Source: Streptococcaceae bacterium AF77-01CM03A (GTDB lineage Bacteria; Bacillota; Bacilli; Lactobacillales; Streptococcaceae). Taken from it: DNA of 64,000 bases. The notes under the pieces were generated by a model that ran no database searches, was not told the DNA's origin, and saw only the letters and a program-made list of their open reading frames with translations. Shown here piece after piece: positions 39,977 through 48,742 of the stretch. Numbering within the stretch: position 1 is the stretch's first letter; the number at the start of each line of letters is the position of its first letter. The position numbers and the translations under genes are program-made. The stretch covers positions 615,985 through 679,984 of the forward strand of contig JAQDDS010000001.1 in the NCBI GenBank assembly GCA_027665725.1. The letters run 5' to 3'.

Positions 39977-40882
39977 TTATTCGTGTTCGCCCAGGATACG
40001 TACTTCTCGCTCGAGGGTAACACCTGAATGTTCTCTAACTTTTTCAATGACAGACTCAATTAAGTCTTCATAATCTCTTGCAGTCCCATCGGCAACATTA
40101 ATCATAAAGCCTGCATGCTTTTCTGAGACTTCGACACCACCGATACGGTAGCCCTTCAAACCAGCTTCTGAAATCAATTGCCCTGCAAAATGCCCAACCG
40201 GACGTTTAAAGACAGAACCACAAGATGGATACTCCAACGGTTGTTTGAGTTCTCGTAAATGAGTCAAGCGTTCCATTTCTTGTTTGATCGTCTCATAATT
40301 CCCTGGAGATAGTGCGAATTTAGCTGATAAGACGACTGCACCAGAATCTTGAATAGCTGAGTGACGGTAACCAAAGGCTAAGTCTTTGGCAGATAAAGTC
40401 TCGATTTCACCTTCTTTGGTTAAAACCTGACACGATTGCAAGATATGAGCAATCTCACCACCATAAGCACCAGCATTCATAAAGACAGCACCACCGACGC
40501 TTCCTGGAATTCCACAAGCAAACTCAAAACCCGTCAAACTATGACGCAGAGCTATACGAGTCGTTTCAATCAAGTTAGCTCCAGCTTCTGCCTCAATCGT
40601 ATAACCATCGACTGTGACATTATTGAGTTTGTCACACATGATGATAAAACCACGAACGCCACCTTCACGAACGATAATATTACTTGCATTTCCAAGAACC
40701 ATCCATGGGATATTTTCTTGATTGGCAAATTTAACGACACGAGCCATCTCGTAACGATTACGAGGAAAAACTAGGTAATCTGCCTTCCCTCCAACTTTTG
40801 TATAGGTATAAGTTTTCAATGGCTCATCGAATCGAATGTCAATTCCTTCTAAGGTTTCTTTTAATTTATCTAGTACTGTCAT
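39977..40882 (-). CDS. murB: UDP-N-acetylenolpyruvoylglucosamine reductase
   Basis: A 301-residue FAD enzyme that reduces UDP-GlcNAc-enolpyruvate to UDP-MurNAc in peptidoglycan synthesis. Visible are [15 protein letters not shown], the FAD-binding [14 protein letters not shown] and [18 protein letters not shown], and the catalytic Ser region [11 protein letters not shown]. The start was set at MTVLDKL, with AAGG eight bases upstream, giving the length I recall for the pneumococcal protein. It precedes potABCD, an order I recall from pneumococcus. Confidence 0.97.
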   Translation of the reverse strand: MTVLDKLKETLEGIDIRFDEPLKTYTYTKVGGKADYLVFPRNRYEMARVVKFANQENIPWMVLGNASNIIVREGGVRGFIIMCDKLNNVTVDGYTIEAEAGANLIETTRIALRHSLTGFEFACGIPGSVGGAVFMNAGAYGGEIAHILQSCQVLTKEGEIETLSAKDLAFGYRHSAIQDSGAVVLSAKFALSPGNYETIKQEMERLTHLRELKQPLEYPSCGSVFKRPVGHFAGQLISEAGLKGYRIGGVEVSEKHAGFMINVADGTARDYEDLIESVIEKVREHSGVTLEREVRILGEHE

Positions 40883-40911
40883 ATCTCTCATCCTTTTATA
40901 AAATCCATTCC

Positions 40912-40920
40912 ATTATACCA
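40912..40920 (-). promoter_or_regulatory. Extended -10 promoter of murB
   Basis: TGGTATAAT on the minus strand, about 30 bases before the murB ATG. Confidence 0.55.
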
Positions 40921-40973
40921 TTTTTAGCGATTTTTTTCGATGATTTGATGAGCTTTTTTATTCATACAAATGA

Positions 40974-40994
40974 AAAAGAGGCTAGGCCTCTTTT
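40974..40994 (-). terminator. Terminator after the YhfC-type gene
   Basis: A stem AGAGGC/GCCTCT with a three-base loop is followed by T5 on the minus strand. Confidence 0.75.
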
Positions 40995-40997
40995 CGT

Positions 40998-41750
40998 TTA
41001 TTGTTTTTTATAAAAAATTGACTTTGTAAAGTATACAAATAAAACAACTTCCACTGCTAACAATCCTTCGACAAGAAGCGGATTTGAAATCCAACCAACC
41101 TGTGAAAGACTAGGAGCTAGATCGAATAAGGCGTGCAAACCATAAGCAGCTACTAGGTAAATCCAAGTTTTTTGACGGGCTGCTTGATAAACCCAGAAAG
41201 AGAGACCAATTTGCATCACCAGAGCAAGCACACGTTCAACACCTAGTAAATAAACCTGCCATCCAGATAGAGATTGGACTGTTTCGAGTGTAGTTTTGGG
41301 AAGGAGATTTGCTACATCGGGATTTGAAGACTCTAATAATGAAAAGAGGATCAAAAGACTAATCAAACTTCCCATTCCTAGGTAGAGCAACTCCAAACCT
41401 CCATGCCCCAACCCATAAGCTAAGGCATCTGAATCTTCTAAGCTTCTCTTCTTCTCTAACCATTTAAAGAAGACAAGGCGAGCCGTTTCTTCAAAGATAG
41501 CTGCCATAGCAATTCCATAAAGGGCATATAAAAAAGGGTGTTCCTGCATGAGAGAAATGGTTCCGTCTTTTTGTGGATGAAGCACCAAAAGGTGAACGAT
41601 TTTCTCCAAGACTTGAGAAGAAACAAAGAATGCCACTGCCCCAAGACCTAGTACCGAAAGGTTAATCTTGTATTTCTTTTTTGCATACCAAATGGATGCT
41701 ATAAGAAATACAACTAAAGCTATCATAGTAATTATTACATGAATTTTCAT
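40998..41750 (-). CDS. YhfC-family intramembrane metalloprotease (CPBP-like)
   Basis: A 250-residue membrane protein with seven to eight hydrophobic segments. The paired motifs FEETARLVFF near residue 85 (EExxR), LGHGGLELLY near 114 (a histidine on the second motif) and LHALFDLAP near 210 fit the CPBP intramembrane protease pattern and the YhfC branch. It lies 12 bases after the acetolactate decarboxylase gene. Substrate unknown. Confidence 0.85.
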   Translation of the reverse strand: MKIHVIITMIALVVFLIASIWYAKKKYKINLSVLGLGAVAFFVSSQVLEKIVHLLVLHPQKDGTISLMQEHPFLYALYGIAMAAIFEETARLVFFKWLEKKRSLEDSDALAYGLGHGGLELLYLGMGSLISLLILFSLLESSNPDVANLLPKTTLETVQSLSGWQVYLLGVERVLALVMQIGLSFWVYQAARQKTWIYLVAAYGLHALFDLAPSLSQVGWISNPLLVEGLLAVEVVLFVYFTKSIFYKKQ

Positions 41751-41762
41751 ACTTTTCTCCTT

Positions 41763-42491
41763 TTATTCAGCCTGATCGATATCTTTTTTCATCTCATCAA
41801 CATTGAACTTAGCAAAGAGGTACTGACGATCCTGGACAGGGAAACGTTGATCCAGCTGGTCAACAGCTCCTACCTCTACAATTCCTTCCTTGATAACAAA
41901 GTCCATAACGTGACCACCAAAGGTTAAATCGTCTGAGATAAAGTGCAAATGGTAACCAGCAACACTAACTCCATGAAAAATCTCTGGCGTCCAGAAACCA
42001 ACAATTGTTCCTGAAATATTGTCACAGCTATATTCAGGCTGATGAGTCGCAACCTCAGCAAACTTAGTTTCAGTTGTTGATTTTGGAATCATGCGAACAT
42101 GCATATGTTTAAAATCACCGTGAATCTTAATCGAACGAAATAGGTTTTCCCCATCATAGTAGGACTCAATACGTTTTTCAAGTTCCTGATCAGTCATTTC
42201 AAAACGCTGACGAAAAATAACTTCTGCCTGGTGGGGTACAACTGCCGCATAGGGGATCAGCGCGTCTGGTGAAACTTCAACGATTTCAGGTTTCTCACCT
42301 GAACCCTTAGCTTGATAGGCTTTACCATCTAAGACAATTAACTCCCCATCAATAGAGTCCAAGGTTCCTAGCCCTAAATCTCCATGTTCAAGTAACTCAC
42401 CAACTGTCATGGTCCCGCCGTAAAGTCCTGCCATCAATGCTCCCAAAGTATTATATTGGAATAATTTAACTGGTTCTTGCACCTTTATCAT
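41763..42491 (-). CDS. budA: Alpha-acetolactate decarboxylase
   Basis: A 242-residue enzyme (also called AldB or AlsD) that makes acetoin from acetolactate, diverting pyruvate from acid formation and controlling branched-chain amino acid precursors. It begins VKLFQYNTLGALMAGLYGG, contains ELLEHGDLGLGTL, and has the zinc ligands in GYHLHFISDDLTFGGHV with a conserved Glu near IVGFWTPEIF. The start was set at MIKVQEP, with AAGAAGAG upstream. No acetolactate synthase is encoded nearby. Confidence 0.92.
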   Translation of the reverse strand: MIKVQEPVKLFQYNTLGALMAGLYGGTMTVGELLEHGDLGLGTLDSIDGELIVLDGKAYQAKGSGEKPEIVEVSPDALIPYAAVVPHQAEVIFRQRFEMTDQELEKRIESYYDGENLFRSIKIHGDFKHMHVRMIPKSTTETKFAEVATHQPEYSCDNISGTIVGFWTPEIFHGVSVAGYHLHFISDDLTFGGHVMDFVIKEGIVEVGAVDQLDQRFPVQDRQYLFAKFNVDEMKKDIDQAE

Positions 42492-42565
42492 CTCACTCTT
42501 CTTTGAAAATTTACTTACTAAGTATATCACATTTCTGATTAGAATTGAACGCTAGACTGCCTTTT

Positions 42566-42763
42566 AATACTCAATGAAAATCAAAGAGCAAACTAGGAAA
42601 CTAGCCGCAGATTGCTCAAAACACTGTTTTGAGGTTGTGGATAGAACTGACGTAGTCAGCTCAAAACAATGTTTTGAGGTTGTAGATGGAACTGACGAGG
42701 TCAGTAACCATACCTACGGCAAGGCGACGTTGACGCGGTTTCAAGAGATTTTCGAAGAGTATA
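42566..42763 (-). repeat. BOX element (boxA-boxB-boxB-boxC)
   Basis: Read on the minus strand, it begins TATACTCTTCGAAAATCTC and includes the complement of CTACGGCAAGGCGACGTTGA (boxA, the target of the BOX-PCR primer family), two boxB copies each carrying AACCTCAAAACA(T/G)TGTTTTGAG, and boxC ending TTGATTTTCATTGAGTATTA. BOX repeats are typical of pneumococcus and close relatives. The boxA end lies just upstream of the -35 of the regulator gene at 42.8 kb. Confidence 0.9.
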
Positions 42764-42766
42764 ACA

Positions 42767-42795
42767 TTGCCAAACGTTTAAAAAAAAGGTACAAT
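42767..42795 (+). promoter_or_regulatory. Promoter of the MocR-type regulator
   Basis: TTGCCA and TACAAT are separated by 17 bases; the start codon follows 25 bases later with AGAGAGG. The -35 begins only a few bases beyond the BOX element. Confidence 0.75.
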
Positions 42796-42820
42796 GTAAC
42801 AAAATCAAGAGAGGTCTGGG

Positions 42821-44095
42821 ATGAAGCAAGAAAGCAAGTACGAACAAGTCGTGCACTATCTAAAAAATGAGATAGAATCAGGTAGATTTGCGACAGGAAG
42901 TCGCCTGCCATCTATTCGAAGACTTAGTCAAAATTTCCACTGCAGTAAGGACACTATTCAGCGTGCACTCATGGAACTTCGATACGAGAAATACATCTAT
43001 TCCAAGCCTCAAAGTGGTTATTATGTATTGGAACAACAAACCAGTCACGAAGACCTAATTATCTCAGTTAACGATGAACATGTGGCTGCCTATGATGATT
43101 TTCGGCTTTGCGTCAATGAAAGCTTGATTGGACGAGAAAATTATCTCTACAACTACTATGAAAACCAAGAGGGCTTAGAAGAATTACGAAAATCTGTTCA
43201 GACATTACTTTTTGATCAAGCGATTTATAGTAAGGCAGACCAGTTAGTCATGACGTCTGGAACCCAGCAAGCACTGTTTATTCTTTCTCAGATTGATTTT
43301 CCAGGTCAAGCTCAGGAAATACTGATTGAACAACCGACCTATCATCGGATGAATCAACTACTACTAGCTCAAAACATTCCCTATCAAACCATTGAACGTC
43401 GGGTGGACGGTATTGACCTAAACGAACTTGAGAAACAGTTTAAGAGTGGAAAGATTAAGTTTTTCTATACTATTCCCCGTTTCCACTATCCTCTGGGGCA
43501 TTCCTATTCTGAAGAGGAAAAACTTGCTATCCTTGATTTGGCTGCAAAATATCAAATCTATATCGTTGAAGATGACTATCTAGGTGACTTGGATCCTAAA
43601 TTGGGACAAACCTTTCATTATCTGGACCAGCATGATTTGGTCATTTATATCAAATCTTTTTCTACGAGTATCTTCCCCGCACTTCGAATCACTGCTCTCA
43701 TACTTCCAAATGCTATTAAAGATGCTTTTGTGGCCTATAAAAATATTCTGGACTATGATAACAACCTTATCATGCAAAAGGCCTTGTCTCTCTATATTGA
43801 TAGTCAGCTTTTTGAAAAAAACAGATTAGCAAGATTGGTACTGCAAGAAAAAAATCAAGATTTCATTCATAAGCTTTTAAAAGCTTATCCCATTTCTCTA
43901 CCAAACTATCCTCTCCATGATGGGGTCCTACTTGATCTTAGAGACTATCCTAAGATTGCAAGTCTCAAACACAGTCCTTTAAATCTTGACTTTTTCGAAT
44001 CATCCTACATTGAAACTTGTCCTTATCAATTTGCTAAGGTTCCTTTAGAAAATCTTGAAACAACATTAAACTACTTAAAAACAGAGCTGGACTAA
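42821..44095 (+). CDS. MocR-type (GntR-aminotransferase) transcriptional regulator lacking the PLP lysine
   Basis: A 424-residue fusion of an N-terminal GntR winged helix (residues 1-70, with LPSIRRLSQNFHCSKDT) and a fold-type I aminotransferase domain (about 90-424, MTSGTQQALF, IVEDDYLGDL). In the family the motif is SFSKxLxPxLR, where Lys binds PLP. Here it reads SFSTSIFPALR, with Thr at residue 282 from an ACG codon (43664-43666), so the cofactor cannot form the usual aldimine. It faces an amino acid binding lipoprotein gene and follows the acetolactate decarboxylase gene divergently. Targets are unknown. Confidence 0.9.
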   Translation: MKQESKYEQVVHYLKNEIESGRFATGSRLPSIRRLSQNFHCSKDTIQRALMELRYEKYIYSKPQSGYYVLEQQTSHEDLIISVNDEHVAAYDDFRLCVNESLIGRENYLYNYYENQEGLEELRKSVQTLLFDQAIYSKADQLVMTSGTQQALFILSQIDFPGQAQEILIEQPTYHRMNQLLLAQNIPYQTIERRVDGIDLNELEKQFKSGKIKFFYTIPRFHYPLGHSYSEEEKLAILDLAAKYQIYIVEDDYLGDLDPKLGQTFHYLDQHDLVIYIKSFSTSIFPALRITALILPNAIKDAFVAYKNILDYDNNLIMQKALSLYIDSQLFEKNRLARLVLQEKNQDFIHKLLKAYPISLPNYPLHDGVLLDLRDYPKIASLKHSPLNLDFFESSYIETCPYQFAKVPLENLETTLNYLKTELD

Positions 44096-44116
44096 AATCC
44101 AACTCTGTTATTTTTT
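44079..44116. terminator. Bidirectional terminator
   Basis: A stem AACAGAGCTGGA/TCCAACTCTGTT with one mismatch and a CTAAAA loop, flanked by A and T runs, between the convergent regulator and binding-protein genes. Confidence 0.88.
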
Positions 44117-44930
44117 ATCGTTCTACTTCTGTTAGCTTAGCAGCTTTTTCAAGATAGGTTTGATAAGTTCCATCATCTTTCAGTTTTTGAATGACTTTAT
44201 CAACTACTTCCTTCAAATCTGAATTACCTTTCTTGATAGCAACCGCATTTTCTTCGCCTTCTTTCATAGTCAAGCTTACTGTTGCAACAGCCAAGTCAGA
44301 ATTCTTCGTTGCATAGCTTAGGGCTACTGGCTCGTCCATATGAACAGCATCAACCTTACCTGATTGGAGTTCATTAACAGCTTCCCCCATATTTGTCAAT
44401 GAAGTCAACTGCGCTTTAGGAAGTTGCTCTTTAACCATAGATTCAGGGACAGTTCCTTTTTGAGCTGCAATATTTGCACTTGCTAGAGAATCCAAATCTT
44501 TGTATTTTTCAAGATCAGTTTTTCTGATTAGGAAGCTAATTTTATTTTCATAGTAAGGAATTGAGAAATCAAAGACTTCTTTTCTTTCTTCAGTTGCACT
44601 GATGCCCGCAATTGCCAAATCTGCTTTTCCTGTTTGAAGACTAGTCAAGACATTATCAAAACTCATGCTTGAAACTTCCAATTTCACTCCAAGTTCATCA
44701 GCGATTGCTTGGGCCATATCAATATCAGCACCTACGACTTGGTTCTTACCATCTACAAGTGCTTGAAACTCAAATGGTGCATAGTCTGGGCTAGTTGCAA
44801 CCACCAATTTCCCTTTTTGTTTGATTGCCTCTACTCCAGACTGTGAACTTGAGCTAGATGATTGGCAAGCTACTAAAAAGAAACTTGCAAGAAAACTACA
44901 TAAGACAAATATCCATTTTTTAAATTTCAT
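44115..44930 (-). CDS. Amino acid ABC transporter substrate-binding lipoprotein
   Basis: A 271-residue lipoprotein with a lipobox FFLVACQSS, so Lgt and LspA should process it. The type 2 periplasmic fold shows VVATSPDYAPFEFQ, ADIDMAQAIADELGV and GKADLAIAGISATEER, typical of polar amino acid binding proteins. No permease or ATPase gene is next to it, so it must serve a transporter encoded elsewhere. The promoter is near perfect. Confidence 0.92.
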   Translation of the reverse strand: MKFKKWIFVLCSFLASFFLVACQSSSSSSQSGVEAIKQKGKLVVATSPDYAPFEFQALVDGKNQVVGADIDMAQAIADELGVKLEVSSMSFDNVLTSLQTGKADLAIAGISATEERKEVFDFSIPYYENKISFLIRKTDLEKYKDLDSLASANIAAQKGTVPESMVKEQLPKAQLTSLTNMGEAVNELQSGKVDAVHMDEPVALSYATKNSDLAVATVSLTMKEGEENAVAIKKGNSDLKEVVDKVIQKLKDDGTYQTYLEKAAKLTEVER

Positions 44931-44961
44931 AAATAAACAACCTCTCTGTCGATTTTGTATA

Positions 44962-44990
44962 ATTATAACTTATTTAAAAATAATTGTCAA
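44962..44990 (-). promoter_or_regulatory. Promoter of the binding-lipoprotein gene
   Basis: A perfect TTGACA and perfect TATAAT separated by 17 bases on the minus strand, about 30 bases before the ATG. Confidence 0.9.
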
Positions 44991-45048
44991 CATTTTCTTG
45001 CATTTTCCATAAAATATATTTATAAAAAATACAAATTCAATGTTTGGT

Positions 45049-45516
45049 TTATCTATCTATTGGGAAACAATTTTCAAAAAAATCATTTATCATATCTTGA
45101 TGTTGCTGGTTTACAATTGTGATATTTTGCATATCCCTGTGATCAAACAACCCTAATTCTAAAGTTTCGTCACTCGTAAAAACATCTGTAGAGATTGAAG
45201 TTTCAGATGTAACTAAATACAACATTGTAATAACTTGTGCCTCATCACCATTTGGATAACTATCTGAATATTTTGTATAAACATTTAAGAGTTTTTTCAC
45301 TGTTACTTTCACTCCAGTTTCTTCATAAAACTCTCTCACTAATGCTTCTACAGCCGATTCATCTAATTCAATAGCACCACCTGGTAAACCCCAAGTTCCT
45401 TTGTCTGCTCGTTTTTGTAATAATATTTTTCCTGATTGACTTAAAATTCCACAAGTAAAATTTAAAATAATTTTATCTTTTCCAACTTTTTTTCTTATAC
45501 TCTGTATATAGTTCAT
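45049..45516 (-). CDS. Nudix hydrolase, 155 aa
   Basis: The full Nudix box is visible (GAIELDESAVEALVRE then FYEETGV), so it should hydrolyse a nucleoside diphosphate linked to another group. N-terminal LNFTCGILSQSGKILLQKRA and WGLPGG resemble broad-specificity ADP-ribose-type enzymes. The DNA is AT-rich, and it lies alone between the lipoprotein and phoU genes. Substrate unknown. Confidence 0.85.
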   Translation of the reverse strand: MNYIQSIRKKVGKDKIILNFTCGILSQSGKILLQKRADKGTWGLPGGAIELDESAVEALVREFYEETGVKVTVKKLLNVYTKYSDSYPNGDEAQVITMLYLVTSETSISTDVFTSDETLELGLFDHRDMQNITIVNQQHQDMINDFFENCFPIDR

Positions 45517-45608
45517 TATTCATCCCTGACAAAGAAAACTATCGATACAATGAAAGCTTACTATATTAAAAAGTAAGCTTTCACAATAATTATTATCTTC
45601 TAAATATT

Positions 45609-46262
45609 TTACAATTCGACAATCTTACCTGTTTCAAAGTAAACAACCCATTCACAGATATTTTTTGCATAGTCACCGATGCGCTCCAAGTATGAAATCA
45701 CTTGGAAGTAATCACGACCTGTGACAATAGCATCTGGATTCTTTCTAATTTCTTCAGTTGCCAAATCACGAATATTTTCGAAATAATGGTTGATTTTTTC
45801 ATCCATGGTTGCAACTTCGTAGGCCTTATCCACTGATCCGTTTAGATAAAGTTCGAGGGTTGTTTCTACGAAATCTTTCACATCACGTCCCATTTTTTTG
45901 ATTTCTTCTTCGACAGCTGGGATACGTTGTTCCCCCTTCATACGAATGGTTGCTTCAGCAATGGATACTGCATGGTCACCCATACGTTCCAAGTCTGAAA
46001 CAGCCTTAAGTACTGTCAAAACTGTACGCAAGTCTTGTGAAACAGGCTGTTGAAGGGCAATGATTTCAAATGATTTCTTTTCAAGTTTCAATTCGTATTC
46101 ATTCACTTCTGCGTCTTGCTCGATGACTTCTTTTGCCAAGTCACGGTCATGTGTCACAAAAGCACGTACAGTACGATTGATCTGGGAAAGAACTTCTTGT
46201 CCCATGGCGTAGAATTGGTTGTGCAATTTCTCTAAATCTTCTTCAAATTGAGATCGTAACAT
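45609..46262 (-). CDS. phoU: Phosphate transport regulator PhoU
   Basis: A 217-residue protein of two three-helix bundles with the metal-binding repeats DLERMGDHAVSIAE (about residue 80) and LERIGDYAKNICEW (about 185). It links the Pst transporter to PhoR-type signalling and limits phosphate uptake. The start was set at MLRSQFEEDL with AAGGAG upstream; the longer frame runs into the pstB gene. Last gene of the pst operon. Confidence 0.95.
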   Translation of the reverse strand: MLRSQFEEDLEKLHNQFYAMGQEVLSQINRTVRAFVTHDRDLAKEVIEQDAEVNEYELKLEKKSFEIIALQQPVSQDLRTVLTVLKAVSDLERMGDHAVSIAEATIRMKGEQRIPAVEEEIKKMGRDVKDFVETTLELYLNGSVDKAYEVATMDEKINHYFENIRDLATEEIRKNPDAIVTGRDYFQVISYLERIGDYAKNICEWVVYFETGKIVEL

Positions 46263-46272
46263 CTTTTTCTCC

Positions 46273-47031
46273 TTATCCAAATTTACCTGAAATGTAATCT
46301 TCTGTTTCCTTATGTTGTGGGTAGAGGAACATTTCCTTGGTATCGTTAAATTCAATCAAATCTCCATTAAGGAAAAAGCCTGTTTTATCAGAGATTCGAG
46401 ATGCTTGCTGCATGGAACGAGTAACCAAAAGCATGGTGTACTTGTCCTTGAGACTATAAAGGGTTTCTTCGATTTTTCCAGCCGAGATAGGGTCTAAGGC
46501 TGAGGTCGGCTCATCCAAGAGGATAATCTTTGGACTAGTCGCCAATACACGAGCTACACAGACACGTTGTTGTTGTCCACCTGATAGACCAATAGCTGAA
46601 TCATGCAAGCGATCCTTGACCTCATCCCAGATTGAAGCACGCTGTAAAGCTTTCTCCACAGCTTCGTCCAAGACTTGCTTGTCTTTCTCTCCATTAATGC
46701 GGAGACCATAAACAACATTTTCGTAGATAGACATTGGGAATGGATTGGGTTGTTGGAAAACCATTCCGATTTCCTTACGTAACTCAACGGTATCAGTACG
46801 AGGGCTATAAATATTGTGACCGTTATAAACCACTGAACCTGTAGTGGTCACTTCAGGATTTAAATCTCCCATACGATTGATAGCCTTTAGAAGTGTTGAT
46901 TTCCCAGATCCAGAGGGACCGATAAGGGCGGTAATTTCCTTAGGTTGAAATGATAAGGAAACACTATTCAAAGCCTTCTTTTTATTGTAATAGACTGACA
47001 GGTCTGAAACCTGCAAAATCGGTTCTGTCAT
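46273..47031 (-). CDS. pstB: Phosphate ABC transporter ATP-binding protein (second copy)
   Basis: A 252-residue ATPase with Walker [10 protein letters not shown], signature [14 protein letters not shown], Walker [13 protein letters not shown] and the PstB hallmark [11 protein letters not shown]. One substitution is notable: the switch histidine expected in the VTHSMQQA position is Arg ([10 protein letters not shown]). The neighbouring copy keeps His. This copy may therefore be a weak ATPase acting in a PstB1-PstB2 heterodimer. Confidence 0.95.
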   Translation of the reverse strand: MTEPILQVSDLSVYYNKKKALNSVSLSFQPKEITALIGPSGSGKSTLLKAINRMGDLNPEVTTTGSVVYNGHNIYSPRTDTVELRKEIGMVFQQPNPFPMSIYENVVYGLRINGEKDKQVLDEAVEKALQRASIWDEVKDRLHDSAIGLSGGQQQRVCVARVLATSPKIILLDEPTSALDPISAGKIEETLYSLKDKYTMLLVTRSMQQASRISDKTGFFLNGDLIEFNDTKEMFLYPQHKETEDYISGKFG

Positions 47032-47043
47032 ACTGTTCCCTTT

Positions 47044-47847
47044 CTAACCAAAGTGTCCTGTTACATAGTCATTGGTTGACTGTAGCTTAGCATTTTGGAA
47101 AATATTTGAAGTCTTATCATACTCAATCAAATCACCCAAGTAGAAAAATCCTGTGTAGTCACTTGCACGAGCAGCCTGTTGCATACTGTGAGTTACGATG
47201 ATAATAGTAAAGTCTTTCTTCAACTCCAACATGGTTTCCTCAAGCTGAGCTGTCGCAATCGGATCCAAGGCTGACGCCGGCTCATCCATCAAGAGGATAT
47301 CTGGTTTTACAGAAATAGCACGCGCGATACAGAGACGTTGCTGCTGACCACCTGAAAGGGTCAAGGCCGACTTATGAAGGTCGTCTTTTACCTGATCCCA
47401 GAGGGCGGCCTGGCGAAGTGAGGTTTCTACAATTTCATCTAGGACTTTCTTGTCCTTAACACCTGCACGTTCATGTGCAAAGGTGATGTTGCGATAGATT
47501 GATTTAGCAAATGGATTTGGACGTTGGAACACCATTCCGATGTGTTTACGCATTTCATAAACATTAATTTCAGGACGGTTAACGTCAATTCCTTGATAGA
47601 GAATCTGTCCTGTAACCTTAGCAATATCAATGGTATCATTCATACGATTAAGACTGCGGAGGTAGGTTGATTTCCCAGATCCTGATGGACCAATCAAGGC
47701 CGTAATTTTATTTTTTTCGAATTGCATATCCACGCCCTTGATGGATTCATTCTTACCGTAGTAAACATGTAAATCCTTCGTAGAGAGGGCCACTTTTTCT
47801 TCTGGAAAAGTAATGATATGCCTTTCATCCCAATTATATTTCGACAT
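47044..47847 (-). CDS. pstB: Phosphate ABC transporter ATP-binding protein (first copy)
   Basis: A 267-residue ATPase with Walker [10 protein letters not shown], signature [14 protein letters not shown], Walker B ILLMDEPASALDP and an intact switch histidine in IIVTHSMQQAA. PstB-specific GMVFQRPNPFAKS is present. It lies 12 bases before the second copy and 10 bases after pstA, so tandem PstB proteins are produced together. Confidence 0.96.
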   Translation of the reverse strand: MSKYNWDERHIITFPEEKVALSTKDLHVYYGKNESIKGVDMQFEKNKITALIGPSGSGKSTYLRSLNRMNDTIDIAKVTGQILYQGIDVNRPEINVYEMRKHIGMVFQRPNPFAKSIYRNITFAHERAGVKDKKVLDEIVETSLRQAALWDQVKDDLHKSALTLSGGQQQRLCIARAISVKPDILLMDEPASALDPIATAQLEETMLELKKDFTIIIVTHSMQQAARASDYTGFFYLGDLIEYDKTSNIFQNAKLQSTNDYVTGHFG

Positions 47848-47857
47848 GGCTTCTCCT

Positions 47858-48742
47858 TTAGGCAGCAGTTAATTTCTTATGTAGATAGCTTCCGAGTTTA
47901 CGTGCTCCAAAGTTAAAGATCAAGATAAAGATTAAGAGCACCGCAGCAGAACCTGCTGAAACCAAAGTTCCATCAGGAATGGTTCCTTCACTGTTGACTT
48001 TCCAGATATGAACAGCCAAGGTTTCTGCTTGTCGGAAGATTGAGATTGGACTAGATACACTTAGAACGTTCCAGTTAGACCAGTCAAGTGCTGGTGCTGA
48101 TTGTCCTGCTGTGTAGATAAGAGCTGCAGCTTCACCAAAGATACGACCTGATGCAAGTACTACACCTGTTACAATACCAGGAAGGGCTTCTGGAATAACG
48201 ACATGAAGAACTGTCTCCCAACGAGAGAGTCCCAGAGCCAAACCAGCTTCACGTTGCGTATGGTGAACGTGCTTCAAACTGTCTTCAACATTACGAGTCA
48301 TCTGTGGAAGGTTAAAGACCGTTAAAGCCAAGGCACCTGAAATAATTGAAAATCCATATTCAAACTGGACGACAAAGATGAGGTAACCAAAGAGACCTAC
48401 AACGACTGATGGTAATGAAGACAAAATCTCAATACAGGTACGAACGAAATTGGTAACACGACCTTTTTTAGCGTACTCAGCCAAGTAAATTCCAGCCCCC
48501 ATTGATAGAGGCACAGAGATGAATAAGGTGATGACCAAAAGGAAGAAGGAATTATAAAGCTGAATTCCAATACCACCACCTGCTTGATAAGAAGATGATT
48601 TGCCAGTCAAGAATGACCAAGATACATGAGGTAACCCTCGAACCAAGATATAGAGAATCAAGGAAGCTAGGATGGTCACAATGATTCCTGCGATGGTATA
48701 GAGGACAGCTGTTGCAAGTTTATCTAATTTCTTAGCGTGCAT
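47858..48742 (-). CDS. pstA: Phosphate ABC transporter permease PstA
   Basis: A 294-residue membrane permease with six hydrophobic segments and an EAA-type loop (REAGLALGLSRWETVLHVVIPEALPG). Together with PstC it forms the phosphate channel. It overlaps pstC by 11 bases. Confidence 0.96.
   Translation of the reverse strand: MHAKKLDKLATAVLYTIAGIIVTILASLILYILVRGLPHVSWSFLTGKSSSYQAGGGIGIQLYNSFFLLVITLFISVPLSMGAGIYLAEYAKKGRVTNFVRTCIEILSSLPSVVVGLFGYLIFVVQFEYGFSIISGALALTVFNLPQMTRNVEDSLKHVHHTQREAGLALGLSRWETVLHVVIPEALPGIVTGVVLASGRIFGEAAALIYTAGQSAPALDWSNWNVLSVSSPISIFRQAETLAVHIWKVNSEGTIPDGTLVSAGSAAVLLIFILIFNFGARKLGSYLHKKLTAA

Noticed and set aside
42574..42870. A 98-residue coding frame on the plus strand
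   Set aside because: It consists of the BOX element and the promoter region; the repeat explains its composition.
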